Shown here piece after piece: positions 7,308 to 16,639 of a stretch of 64,000 nt of DNA; positions within the stretch are counted from its first letter, which is position 1; every line of letters begins with the position of its first letter. The DNA is from Planctomycetota bacterium. Lineage in GTDB: Bacteria > Planctomycetota > UBA1135 > UBA2386. The stretch covers positions 1 through 64,000 of the forward strand of contig JACKIB010000015.1 in assembly GCA_020638695.1 (NCBI GenBank), in the 5' to 3' direction. A program made the position numbers and the translations under genes. The notes under the pieces were generated by a model that was given only the letters and a program-made list of their open reading frames with translations, had not been told where the DNA came from and did no database searches.

Positions 7308-10300
7308 TCAGCGTGTGGCTGCGGTCCGCACGTCCCGCCAGACCTGTTCGGCCAGCTCGCGTTCTCGTTTCCCGGCGCCCTCGGGCACCTCGCGCAGCGC
7401 CGCGAAGTCCGGGTCGCGCAACCAGGCTTGCAGCGTACGGCGCTCCGCGGTCGTGATGCCATCGACCAAGATGCGGCGCAGCCATGCGTTCAACCAACCG
7501 AGTCCCTGTCGATACCACGCCAGACGGCAGTTCGCGTCCGCCGGCTTTCGTCCGTGCGGGCCGCCGACGAGCCGGACGATGGTGAGGGTCGCAGGGGAGA
7601 GGTAGCGGGAGAACTCCGCGGGCCGTCGCCTCTCGAGAATGCGGAACAGTCCGGCAGCGACACCGAATCGGCCGCCATCGAACTCCGCGCGAATGAGACC
7701 CGGCAGGTCGTCGAGCCACACCGGCAGCGCTGCGACCATCCGGTCGAGACTGTCGAGTGCCGCCGCGGCCTCGGTGCACCGATCGACAGCCCACGAGCTC
7801 TTCGCCAACCCGAACTGCGCATCGGGGTACTCGGGGCGAGCGCGCAGTGCGCGCAGGTAGAAGTCGATTGCCTCCGCGTGGCGGCCTTGGCTCGCGAGCA
7901 TCCTGCCCAGCCGGCCGGCGATCCGGAACCGCCGCGCATCCGCCCCGACGCCGGTCCGGAGCACTCGTTCCGCGGCGCGCGCATCCCCCTGCGCCGCGCG
8001 CAGCTCTGCCAGCTGCAGGAGTGCCTCTTGCGACGGTTCGCCGTGCGCCAAGGCGTGCCCGATGGCTACCTCGGCTTCGCGCAGCGCTGCCTTCCGGCGC
8101 TCCGGACCGAGTGCCTGGCGCGCGGCCACCAGACGGTGCATCTGTGCCATGTCGACCCAGTAGAGCGGTTTGCCAGGATCGCTTTGCACGGCTTGCCTCA
8201 GTTGCGGGATCGCGTGGTCGTAGCGTCCCGTGTCGAACAGGACCCAGGCCAGCAGGCGATGCGCGCCCGCGGAGTTGTCGCGCGCAATCCACGAGCGACA
8301 GATTTGCTCGGCACGCTGGAGATGGGTCCGCTGGTCCGGCGACCTCGGGCCGGAGGGCTCGGGAATCCTTCGCAGGGTCCAGACGAGTCGAAGTGCCGTC
8401 TCGCGGTCGAGCGATTCGGCCCGGACATCGCGGATCAACCGGCTCGCGGTCGCGAATTCCCGCCGTGCGACGCGAGCGCGCGCCAACTCGATTCTGGCTT
8501 GCGTGTTGGTCTCGTCGAGAGCCAGCGCCTCGCTCAGTTGCTGTACGGCTGCAGTCGACGCGCCGCGGAGAAACAGGGTCTCGCCGTACAGGGTCCGTGC
8601 CAGCGAGTCGGTCGGACGCCGCTCGACGACCGCCTCGAGCTGCCGCTCGGCGAGCTCCAACTCGCGCGCGCGAAGGTGGATTCGACCGAGCTCGAGTCGG
8701 CTGTCGAGGTGGTTGTCGAGGTCGATGGCGCGCTGCAACGCAGCCATCGATCCGGTGCGGTCGCCCCGCGCCGATCGTACCTTGGCCAGCCAGAACCAGG
8801 CCGCGACCGAGGTGGGGTCGGTCCGGGTCACGCCTTCCAACGAACTCGCTGCAGCATCGACTTCGCCGAGTCGCCATTTCGCCACTCCCCACTCGATCTG
8901 TAGGGGCACCGATGAGGGCTGCGGTCCGATCCACTCCAGTGCGCGTCGGTACTGCCCCGCAGCGGAGGCGATTCGCGCGGCGAGAACTCGTTGCACGTCG
9001 GAGTCGGCAGGGGGAAGACGAGTGAGCAGCTCCGTGGCGGTTGTGTTTGTCTCCTGCTGCAGGCGCACTCGCAACCATGGCGCGTCCTTCCGATTCTCAC
9101 GCTCCGCGCGCTCGACGGTCTTGGCTGCAGCGCTCGGGTTCGGATTCGATTCGGCCAGCTGAGCCTCCAGCAGCATGGACGCGCCATCCGGCCAGGCGCG
9201 CGCGCACGCTTCCGACTTCCTCGGATCACGCGGCGATCGCACGAAGGCGGCCCAGTAGCGAGCTCGCGCCGATGTCGCTCCCCAGCCGTCGAGGATCAAC
9301 TGCGCCAGACTGCGGCGCTCTTCGATCCGCTGGAACGGTTGGTAGTGGCCCAGTGCGTGAGCGAGTTCGAACAGGTGTCGAGCCTTCGGGGGGGTCAACA
9401 ACCTCGTCGTGTCCAGCAGTTCGACGACCTGCTGGCGCGCCGCGAGTTCGCCAGCGCGCACGGGGTCGCGCAGCAGTCGGGCGCGGAGATAGCGAGACAG
9501 GACTCCAGTCCGAGGGGAATCCCGCATCGCCTGGTCCGCGGCGTCGTGACGACCGAGTCGGCGCAACACGAGCACGTGGGCCCAACCCAGTTGTGGTGCG
9601 CTTCGGAGCACCGTGTCACCGAGCAGCGTCTCGGCGATGGCCGGTCGGCCGGCGTCACAGTGTGCGAGCACCAGGCCGGCGACGGCGTCCGATGAATCCG
9701 GGGCCAAGGCAAGCGAGGTGCGGAATGCCTCCGTCGCCGCCTCCGGATCGCCGGCATCGAGCGCCATGTATCCCGTTTCCAACGAGCGCTGCAACCGCAA
9801 CTCGGCACTCCTCGCCGCCTCGGCGCGCAACGTCGGCCATTGGTAGGCCAGCACACCGAGGGCGGTCGCGAGCAGGACGCCGAGCACGGCCAAGGCGGCG
9901 CGCGTCGGGTACCGGCCGCTCCAGCGGTAGAGTCGCCCCAGCGGCCCGACCGGTCGCGCCAGGATCGGGCGCCCCGACGCGAAGCGGCGCAGTTCGTCCG
10001 CCAGCTCGCTGCCATCGCGGTACCGGCGGTGGGTCTCCTTCTCCAGCGCCTTGGCGGTGATGACCCTGAGGTCGAGTGGCACCCCTTGCAGGCGTTCCGG
10101 ATCCTCGTGGAGGATCCGCTGCGTCAACTCCGGGAGCGTGGCCCCTCGAAACGGTGGTCGCAGGGCCAACAACTCGTAGAGCGTTACCCCCAGTGCGAAC
10201 ACGTCCACCGCGGGGGAAACCGATCGATCGCCTCGGATCTGCTCCGGTGCCATGTAGGCGGGTGAACCCGGTTGCGCGCCGGTTCCGGTCAACTCCACCT

Positions 10301-11069
10301 GCTCCGAGCGATCGTGTGCGATGCCGAAGTCGAGCAACAGGACGCGCCCCTGGCGGGTCAGCATGATGTTCGACGGCTTGACGTCCCGATGTACGACCCC
10401 CTCGCGGTGAGCGTGCCCGAGTGCGTCGGCGATCGATGTCGCGATTCGCACGCAGACACCCGTCCAGTCCGACTGGAACAGATCTGGCAGCACACCGTCG
10501 GGGGCCGCTCCGAGGAATTCCGCCAGGGCCCCGCCGCCGAGCTGTGCCGGGGGGCGGGCCTGCAGCATGCGCAGGACTTCGGCGAGGCTGGATCCCTCGA
10601 TCCACGGCATCGCGAGGTAGGCGAAACCACCTTCCTCCCCGAACGCGTGGATCGGCACGATGTTGTCGTGCGTCAGTGCCGCGGCTGCGTGCGCTTCGCG
10701 CCGGAAGCGCTCCCGTGCGCCACTGCACGACATCAGCTCGGGGCGAATCACCTTCAAGGCGACGGTGCGGCCCAGCGACGGCTGGTAGGCGGCGAACACG
10801 ATCCCCATGCCCCCTTCGCCGATGCGGCCGCGCAGCTCGAACTCACCCAGAGAGTCGGGGACGCTCGGTCGTCCTGTGGCTCGTTCGATCACCCCCCAGA
10901 GACGGAACGTCGGTCCCCGCTGGTCCTGATCGAGCATGCCGCGTACCACACTCCGCAACTCGGGATCGACCGGTTGTGCTTCCAGCCACTCTTCGCGAGA
11001 AGACGCACTCTGACTCAGCGCGGCCAGGAACAGCTTCTCGATCAGTGCGAACGACTCACGATCGGACAT
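7308..11069 (-). CDS. Membrane Ser/Thr protein kinase with TPR repeats
   Basis: This 1253-residue protein has a PknB-type kinase domain at about 76-365: glycine loop GEGGMG (84-89), catalytic Lys106 in VALK, HRDVKPSN (227-234), DFG (247-249) and MAPE (273-276). All key residues are present, so it should be active. The kinase contains an insert of about 45 residues (170-205) before the catalytic loop. One membrane segment at about 391-409 follows. The rest is a long run of TPR-like helix pairs with repeated ALA..PDS / AREALA...GD patterns, placed outside the membrane. The N-terminal 75 residues form the small helical cap common in planctomycete kinases. It is likely a sensor or scaffold that couples outer protein contacts to phosphorylation. 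The gene is monocistronic as far as seen; the truncated repeat 7176-7289 follows its stop. Confidence 0.9.
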   Translation of the reverse strand: MSDRESFALIEKLFLAALSQSASSREEWLEAQPVDPELRSVVRGMLDQDQRGPTFRLWGVIERATGRPSVPDSLGEFELRGRIGEGGMGIVFAAYQPSLGRTVALKVIRPELMSCSGARERFRREAHAAAALTHDNIVPIHAFGEEGGFAYLAMPWIEGSSLAEVLRMLQARPPAQLGGGALAEFLGAAPDGVLPDLFQSDWTGVCVRIATSIADALGHAHREGVVHRDVKPSNIMLTRQGRVLLLDFGIAHDRSEQVELTGTGAQPGSPAYMAPEQIRGDRSVSPAVDVFALGVTLYELLALRPPFRGATLPELTQRILHEDPERLQGVPLDLRVITAKALEKETHRRYRDGSELADELRRFASGRPILARPVGPLGRLYRWSGRYPTRAALAVLGVLLATALGVLAYQWPTLRAEAARSAELRLQRSLETGYMALDAGDPEAATEAFRTSLALAPDSSDAVAGLVLAHCDAGRPAIAETLLGDTVLRSAPQLGWAHVLVLRRLGRHDAADQAMRDSPRTGVLSRYLRARLLRDPVRAGELAARQQVVELLDTTRLLTPPKARHLFELAHALGHYQPFQRIEERRSLAQLILDGWGATSARARYWAAFVRSPRDPRKSEACARAWPDGASMLLEAQLAESNPNPSAAAKTVERAERENRKDAPWLRVRLQQETNTTATELLTRLPPADSDVQRVLAARIASAAGQYRRALEWIGPQPSSVPLQIEWGVAKWRLGEVDAAASSLEGVTRTDPTSVAAWFWLAKVRSARGDRTGSMAALQRAIDLDNHLDSRLELGRIHLRARELELAERQLEAVVERRPTDSLARTLYGETLFLRGASTAAVQQLSEALALDETNTQARIELARARVARREFATASRLIRDVRAESLDRETALRLVWTLRRIPEPSGPRSPDQRTHLQRAEQICRSWIARDNSAGAHRLLAWVLFDTGRYDHAIPQLRQAVQSDPGKPLYWVDMAQMHRLVAARQALGPERRKAALREAEVAIGHALAHGEPSQEALLQLAELRAAQGDARAAERVLRTGVGADARRFRIAGRLGRMLASQGRHAEAIDFYLRALRARPEYPDAQFGLAKSSWAVDRCTEAAAALDSLDRMVAALPVWLDDLPGLIRAEFDGGRFGVAAGLFRILERRRPAEFSRYLSPATLTIVRLVGGPHGRKPADANCRLAWYRQGLGWLNAWLRRILVDGITTAERRTLQAWLRDPDFAALREVPEGAGKRERELAEQVWRDVRTAATR

Positions 11070-11123
11070 GCCGTCGCAACCTCGGGTAGTCGGGGGTAAT
11101 CACCGGTCGGAAGTCACGACCAA

Positions 11124-11165
11124 TTCGAGATGATCGGCAGATCCGTGCTATAACGACAATTGTCG
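11124..11165 (+). promoter_or_regulatory. Possible promoter with palindromic operator
   Basis: A -10-like TATAAC (about 11149-11154) is directly followed by a perfect 12-bp palindrome, cgacaattgtcg (11154-11165). A weak -35-like ttcgag lies about 19 bases upstream. The placement before the lipoprotein gene at 11191 suggests a promoter with an operator near the start of transcription. No regulator is identified. Confidence 0.3.
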
Positions 11166-11190
11166 GCCGAACTGAATCCGGCGTTTCCCG

Positions 11191-11538
11191 ATGAAAACAC
11201 TACCGATCCTGCTGTTGGCAGGTCTACTCGGAGCCTGCCGGGCGAACAAGCCTCAGCGGCAGCATACCTGTTCCTTCACCTATACACCGGAGCATCCAGT
11301 CTCGGGCGGCACCATCGAAGTCGTCGGATCGGCTGCAGGAGCAACGTCGTGGTCCTGGACTGTGGTACCCGTGGGGGGTAAGTCGTGGTCGGCGACGGGG
11401 CAGACTACGACAATCCCGTCCTCCATGCTCGAATCGCCGACGGGAGACTATCCGTTCGATCTTCAGGTGACGCTCGAAGTGACCTGGCCGGCGGGTGCCA
11501 CCGCGACGAGTTCGCAGACGGTGCACATATCCAAGTAG
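11191..11538 (+). CDS. Small secreted lipoprotein, unknown function
   Basis: This 115-residue protein starts MKTLPILLLAGLLGAC, a short lipoprotein signal peptide with lipobox LLGAC. It should be cut before Cys16 and lipid-anchored. The mature part (CSFTYTPEHPVSGGTIEVVGSAAGATSWSWTV...) has the beta-strand pattern of a PKD/Ig-like fold with the T-S-W-S-W type strand of PKD domains. It is divergent from the kinase gene (121 bp between starts), so the two may share a regulatory region. No function is assigned. Confidence 0.7.
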   Translation: MKTLPILLLAGLLGACRANKPQRQHTCSFTYTPEHPVSGGTIEVVGSAAGATSWSWTVVPVGGKSWSATGQTTTIPSSMLESPTGDYPFDLQVTLEVTWPAGATATSSQTVHISK

Positions 11539-11769
11539 CGTGACGCACCGGATTCGCGGGAATGGGTGCGTTCCTGTGAAGGGCTGCACACTGCACCGTT
11601 GACGGTGTCGCCGGGTTGCAGGTCCTCGCCGTCACTGCACAGGGCATCAGCCCGCGCGGCTCACGTCGCTACGCGCGGACGTGCGACCGGAGTCGTCGGA
11701 CTCGGATCCACGAGGCACTGGCGACGAATCCTACCTGCACGGCCGCACCTCTCAGCGCCGCGCCCCGAC
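11539..11769. other. Intergenic, nothing recognised
   Basis: The 231 bp between the lipoprotein stop and the convergent DUF1501 stop show no supported gene or clear terminator. Open frames here have no similarity I recognise. Confidence 0.5.
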
Positions 11770-13239
11770 TCACGCCAGCAGCGCCCGAACCACTCGGCCA
11801 CCCACGTCGGTCAGCCGATAGCGCCGACCCTCGTGCTTGAAGGTCAACCGTTCGTGGTCGATACCGAGCAGGTGCAGGATCGTGGCCTGCAAATCGTGCA
11901 CGTGCACCGGGTCGGCGACGATGTTGTAGCCGAGTTCATCGGTCTGGCCGTGCACCAGCCCCGCCCGCACGCCGCCGCCGGCCAGCCACACGCTGAAACA
12001 GCGCGGGTGGTGGTCGCGGCCGTAGTCGCGCGCCGTGAGTTTGCCCTGCGAGTAGTTGGTGCGGCCGAACTCGCCGCCCCACACCACCAGAGTGTCGTCG
12101 AGCAGGCCGCGGCGCTCCAGATCCAGGACCAACGCGGCGGAGGCTCGGTCGGTCTCGCGACACTGCGTGCGGATCGCCACCGGCAGGTTGCCGTGCTGGT
12201 CCCAACCCTGGTGGAACAGCTGCACGAAGCGCACCCCGCGCTCGATCAGGCGCCGCGCCAGCAGGCAGTGGGCCGCGTAGGTGCCGGGTCGGCGCGCGTC
12301 CTCCCCGTAGAGCGCGAACACCTCGTCGGGTTCGTCCGACAGGTCGGTCACTTCCGGCACCGAGCGCTGCATGCGGAATGCCAACTCGTACTGCGCCAGC
12401 CGCGAGTCGATCTCCGGGTCGTCTTCGCTGCGTCGCTGCAGCGACCCCAGATCCCGCAGGGCATCGAGCATGCGGCGGCGCATCGTTCGCGACACGCCGG
12501 GCGGGTCGTGCAAGAACAGCACCGGGTCCTTCTCCGCGCGCAGCTGCACGCCCTGGAAGCGTGAGTCGAGGAACCCGCTGCCCCACAGCCGCGCGTAGAG
12601 TGGCTGGCCGGACTTGTTCTTGGTGACCATCACCACGAACGCCGGCAAGTCGGCATTCGGGCTGCCGAGCCCGTAGTCGAGCCAGGCGCCCAGCGAGGGG
12701 CGACCGGGGATCTGCGATCCGGTGAGGAAGAACGTGATCGCCGGGTCGTGGTTGATCGCGTGGGTGTGCATCGAACGGACGACGCACAGCTTGTCGATGA
12801 TGCGCGCGGTGTGCGGCAGCAGCTCGCTGACCCAGGTGCCGTTGCTCCCGTGGCGGTGGAACACGAACTGCGGTCCGGCGAGCGGCAGGCGCGCTTGGTT
12901 GCCCGACATCCCGGTGAGGCGTTGGCCGCGACGGATCGAGTCGGGCAAGTCCTCGCCGTTGCGCCGCACCAGTTCCGGCTTGTAGTCGAAGGTCTCGAGC
13001 TGCGAAGGGCCGCCGCTCTGGAACAGGTAGATGACGCGCTGGGCGCGGGGTGCGAAGTGGGGGGCGCCGGTTGCGTCGCCGACTGTCGGCCGCGGCGGGG
13101 CTGCGGCGGGCAGGTCGAGCTGTGCCAGCGCCAAAGCGCCGAGTCCCAGCGACGAGCGCGCCAGCAGGGCTCGGCGCGTGCACGAATCCCCGTGATCACG
13201 GTCGGTGTTTGGATGTCCGTCAGTCGGTCGAGTTGCCAT
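11770..13239 (-). CDS. DUF1501 domain protein
   Basis: This 489-residue protein belongs to the DUF1501 family, related to the alkaline-phosphatase/sulfatase fold. The N-terminus (CTRRALLARSSLGLGALALAQL) has the Tat-like arrangement of the family. Conserved blocks seen are FQSGGPSQLETFDYKPEL, TFFLTGSQIPGRPSLGAW, LVVWGGEFGRTNYSQG, GRDHHPRCFSVWLAGGGVRAG and IDHERLTFKHEGRRYRLTDV. Start: TGATG, in which the stop of the DUF1549/1553 gene overlaps the ATG by one base, so translation is probably coupled. Family knowledge places such pairs at the cell envelope of planctomycetes and suggests work on sulfated or other complex polysaccharides, but the reaction is unproven. A second pair lies at 52789-57527. 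Confidence 0.9.
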   Translation of the reverse strand: MATRPTDGHPNTDRDHGDSCTRRALLARSSLGLGALALAQLDLPAAAPPRPTVGDATGAPHFAPRAQRVIYLFQSGGPSQLETFDYKPELVRRNGEDLPDSIRRGQRLTGMSGNQARLPLAGPQFVFHRHGSNGTWVSELLPHTARIIDKLCVVRSMHTHAINHDPAITFFLTGSQIPGRPSLGAWLDYGLGSPNADLPAFVVMVTKNKSGQPLYARLWGSGFLDSRFQGVQLRAEKDPVLFLHDPPGVSRTMRRRMLDALRDLGSLQRRSEDDPEIDSRLAQYELAFRMQRSVPEVTDLSDEPDEVFALYGEDARRPGTYAAHCLLARRLIERGVRFVQLFHQGWDQHGNLPVAIRTQCRETDRASAALVLDLERRGLLDDTLVVWGGEFGRTNYSQGKLTARDYGRDHHPRCFSVWLAGGGVRAGLVHGQTDELGYNIVADPVHVHDLQATILHLLGIDHERLTFKHEGRRYRLTDVGGRVVRALLA

Positions 13240-16200
13240 CAACGCACCATCACCACTGCATCGTGGCCGAGCAGGGTCGAGCACACGGTCGAGAATGCGG
13301 CCAACTCTGCCGGGTCGACCTCGGGCCCGACTCGCTTGTCGCCGACGGCCAGCAGCGCGCGCGCTGCGGCCGGGTCGGCGCGGAACGCTTCGTGTTGGGC
13401 GTCGAGCAAGCGCCGCAGCACGTCGACCTCCGCTACGGTCGGCGCTCGAGTTGCCAGGCGGCGGAACGCGAGTCGGATGCGCGCCGCCGCGGACGGGGCC
13501 TCGCGCAGCGTTCGCTCGGCGAGCACTCGTGCCGCCTCGACCAGCTGTGGGTCGTTCCACAGCACCAGCGCCTGCAGCGGCGTGTTCGTCTCCTGGCGCC
13601 GCACGACGCACACCTCGCGTTTGCTCGCGTCGAACAACAGCATCGACGGCGGCGGTGAGGTGCGTTTCCAGAACGTGTAGAGGCTGCGGCGATACAGGCC
13701 TTCCCCCTTGGATCGCACGTAGGTCTGCCCGCTCTTCTCCTTCCACAGGCCCGGCGGCTGGTACGGCTTCACGCTGGGGCCGCCGATCCGCTCGGCCAAC
13801 AAGCCGCTGGCGAACAATGCCTGGTCGCGCAGCATCTCGGCGGTGAGTCGGCGGCTGGGGCCGCGCGCCAGCAGTCGATTGTCGGGGTCCAAGGAGCGGC
13901 TCCGAGGGTTCACCGACGACTGACGGAAGGTCGCGGACAGGGCGATGCGCCGCAGCATCGCCTGGACGTTCCACCCGGATGCGACGAACTCGGTGGCCAG
14001 CCAGTCGAGCAGCAGCGGGTGGCTCGGCGGTTCACCCTGGCTGCCGAAGTCCTCGGGCGTGGCGACCAACCCGCGGCCGAACATCAACGACCACAGGCGG
14101 TTGACCGCGACCCGCGCGGTGCGCGGATGGCCGCCGTCCACCATCCAGCGCGCCAGCCCGAGGCGATCGCGGGGCAGCTCGGTGGGAAATGGCGGTAGCG
14201 AACCGGGTGTGCCGGGCTCGACCCGTTCGCCACGCGCGTCGTAGCCGCCGCGCCGCAGCACGTGGGTCGGTCGGGGTCGACTTCGCTCGCGCATCGTCAT
14301 GATCTGCGGGATCGAGTCGCGTAGTTTGGCGAGTTCGACGCGCGCCTTCTGCAGCTGCTGCGCCGCGGCGCTGGCGGTCGGGTCGAGTGTGGCGCAGTAC
14401 AGCGCGTGCAGTTCGCGGGTCGCGTCGGTGACCCAGTCCTTCGCCGCCGACCGCGCTTTGCCCGCAGCGACGCGCAGCGCGACCGCGAGCGCACCCGGCG
14501 TGTGGAGTTCGGCGACTTCCACCGGCGTGAGGCAACGGTTGAACACGAGAAGCTCGTCGACCGAGCCGCCCGCCAGCCCGTTGTCGCGGAACCGCTGGCC
14601 GAGGGTCAGCACGAGCTCGCCGCCTCCGGTGATCGAATGCCGCAGCCTGTCGCGCACCACGGTGCTCGGTGTCGCCGACCCGTCGAGGTAGATGTGCAGA
14701 CCGCCGGCCCGACTCGAGCCGTCGTAGGTGACGGTGACGTGCACCCAGCGGTCGACCGGCAGTCGTGCGACGGTGCGCACGGCGATCGCGTCGCCAGGCC
14801 AGAAGTGGACCAACGACCAGCTCAGGTGGCCGTTTTCCACCAACAGCTGGTAGCCCTGGCTGCCGGCGTCGGTCCACGCGCGGGAGCGGTGCAGCACGAC
14901 TGCGCGGGGATAGCGGGTCGGCACGCGCAGCCACAGGGCGAAGGTGAACGCGTCGGTGCGGCGGAACGCGCCGACGCCGGGGAAGGTCAGGCTGTTGTCC
15001 CCGCTCAGCACCACGCCGTTGCCGCGCACCCCCGCGCCGCTGCGCGGCCCGTCGTGGGCTCGCGCGCTACGCGTGGGGTCGCAGCGGTTTCGCAGTCCCG
15101 TCGCCGCGAGATCCTCGAGTGGGTAGTCGCCAACTCGGCCGATCGGCGAAAGCGTGGGCTCGCCGCGCTCGAGGGCCGCGGCCGCACGGCCGAGCCAGGT
15201 GCGGAATCCGTTCTGTTGTGCGCTCTGCATGCTGCCCAACACCTCGCGCCGGTGTTCCGCATCGGCGACGCGTCGCTCGAGTCGTGCGAGATCTTCGCGC
15301 TGTTCCGGGCTCGGTAGGTCGAGCGCCGGGGTCGGCGTGGCGCGAGTGAAGTGCGAGTACAGCCCGGACTCGTCGATGTTGGCGAAGAACGCGGTCAGGC
15401 GGTAGTAGTCGCGCTGCGGCAAGGGGTCGAACTTGTGGTCGTGGCAGCGGGCGCAGCCGAGCGTCATGCCGAGGAACGCGGTCGCCACCGTCTCGGTGCG
15501 GTCGGCGACGTACTCGACGCGGTACTCCTCCTCGACGCTGCCTCCCTCGTTGGTCTGCCGGTGCAGGCGGCAGAACGCTGTCGCCAGGCGCTGGTCTTCG
15601 CTCGCATTCGGCAGCAGGTCGCCCGCGATCTGCCAGGTGAGGAAGCGGTCGTAGGGCAGGTTGTCGCGGAACGCTCGGATCACCCAGTCGCGGTACGGCC
15701 AGACGCGCCGCGCCACGTCGGCCTGATAGCCGTAGGTGTCGGCGTAGCGCGCCACGTCGAGCCAGTCCTGCGCCATCCGCTCGCCGAACCGCGGCGAGGC
15801 GAGCAGTCGGTCGACCACCGTCGCGTGCGCTCCGTCAGTCGCGTCGGCGGCGAAAGCACCGATCTCTTCGGGAGTGGGGGGGAGTCCGGTGAGGGCCAAG
15901 GACACGCGCCGCAGGAAGGTCTCCTTCGACGCCTCTTCGCTCGGCTGAAGCCCGGCGTCGCGCATGCGCCGCAGTGCGAAGTGGTCGATCGGATCGCGCG
16001 CCCAGCGGGCATTCGTCACGACCGGCGGCTCGGGGCGGCGCGGCGGGATGTCGGCCCAATGCGCGGCGTAGGCCCCGCCGTTGCGGATCCACTCTTCGAT
16101 GCGGGCGATCTCGCGCTCGGTGACTGTCTGCTTGCTGCGCGCCGGCGGCATGCGCTTGCTCGGGTCGGCGTGGCGCAGCCGTGCGACCATCGCGCTCGCC

Positions 16201-16448
16201 GCGGGATCACCGGGCACGAGCGCGCGCCGTCCATCGCGTTCGGCCGTTGCGCCGGCAAAGGTGTCGAGTCGCAGCTTCGCTTTGCGCGCCTTCGCGTCGG
16301 GTCCGTGGCACCGGAAGCACCGGTCGGCGAGCACCGGCAGGATGTCGCGGCGGAAGTCGACCGGGGTGGAGCCCCCAGGCGAGCTGTGGGTCTGGGCCGA
16401 CAGTCCGGCGGCGAGGACCAGGGCGAGCGGGAGCGGGCGGGGGCGCAC
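13239..16448 (-). CDS. PSD1 cytochrome / DUF1549 / LamG / DUF1553 protein
   Basis: This protein has 1069 residues from a GTG start that begins a signal peptide (PRPLPLALVLAAGLSAQ); no upstream Shine-Dalgarno is evident, so the start is tentative. Domains in order: PSD1 cytochrome c-like with CFRCHGPDAKA; DUF1549 (RRVSLALTGLPPTPEEI ... RYADTYGYQAD ... CARCHDHKFDPL); a LamG/concanavalin-like insert (FTFALWLRVPTRYPRAVVLH ... GGLHIYLDG); and DUF1553 (RVAVNRLWSLMFGRGLVATPEDFG). Two CxxCH sites (CFRCH, CARCH) could bind haem. It is translationally coupled to the DUF1501 gene. A 574-bp copy of its 5' end lies at 27824-28397. Function is unproven; the LamG insert points to carbohydrate binding. Confidence 0.9.
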   Translation of the reverse strand: MRPRPLPLALVLAAGLSAQTHSSPGGSTPVDFRRDILPVLADRCFRCHGPDAKARKAKLRLDTFAGATAERDGRRALVPGDPAASAMVARLRHADPSKRMPPARSKQTVTEREIARIEEWIRNGGAYAAHWADIPPRRPEPPVVTNARWARDPIDHFALRRMRDAGLQPSEEASKETFLRRVSLALTGLPPTPEEIGAFAADATDGAHATVVDRLLASPRFGERMAQDWLDVARYADTYGYQADVARRVWPYRDWVIRAFRDNLPYDRFLTWQIAGDLLPNASEDQRLATAFCRLHRQTNEGGSVEEEYRVEYVADRTETVATAFLGMTLGCARCHDHKFDPLPQRDYYRLTAFFANIDESGLYSHFTRATPTPALDLPSPEQREDLARLERRVADAEHRREVLGSMQSAQQNGFRTWLGRAAAALERGEPTLSPIGRVGDYPLEDLAATGLRNRCDPTRSARAHDGPRSGAGVRGNGVVLSGDNSLTFPGVGAFRRTDAFTFALWLRVPTRYPRAVVLHRSRAWTDAGSQGYQLLVENGHLSWSLVHFWPGDAIAVRTVARLPVDRWVHVTVTYDGSSRAGGLHIYLDGSATPSTVVRDRLRHSITGGGELVLTLGQRFRDNGLAGGSVDELLVFNRCLTPVEVAELHTPGALAVALRVAAGKARSAAKDWVTDATRELHALYCATLDPTASAAAQQLQKARVELAKLRDSIPQIMTMRERSRPRPTHVLRRGGYDARGERVEPGTPGSLPPFPTELPRDRLGLARWMVDGGHPRTARVAVNRLWSLMFGRGLVATPEDFGSQGEPPSHPLLLDWLATEFVASGWNVQAMLRRIALSATFRQSSVNPRSRSLDPDNRLLARGPSRRLTAEMLRDQALFASGLLAERIGGPSVKPYQPPGLWKEKSGQTYVRSKGEGLYRRSLYTFWKRTSPPPSMLLFDASKREVCVVRRQETNTPLQALVLWNDPQLVEAARVLAERTLREAPSAAARIRLAFRRLATRAPTVAEVDVLRRLLDAQHEAFRADPAAARALLAVGDKRVGPEVDPAELAAFSTVCSTLLGHDAVVMVR

Positions 16449-16535
16449 GGTGCGGCGATCGTACACCACCCGGCGCGCACCGCACTGTGGCGACCGGGCA
16501 GGTACGACCCTAGGCTCGCACCGGAGGACCGACGC

Positions 16536-16625
16536 ATGCCCGATGCTGCTCGACGCCGGGCTCGACCACGCGCGTTCGCTCGGCCTCGAGGCGCGCATTG
16601 AGCCCGTACTGCGAAGATCTCTCGA
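16536..16625 (+). pseudogene. Remnant of Rieske/FMN-reductase gene
   Basis: The start (GGAGG, then ATGCCCGA) is identical to that of the longer pseudogene at 28390. After three codons the sequence jumps to a segment (LLDAGLDHARSLGLEARIEPV) that resembles the inner FMN-reductase part of the same family. A large internal deletion therefore removed the Rieske domain here. It faces the intact DUF1549 gene with a shared upstream region. Confidence 0.55.
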
Positions 16626-16639
16626 ACGCGCAGCCGCAG

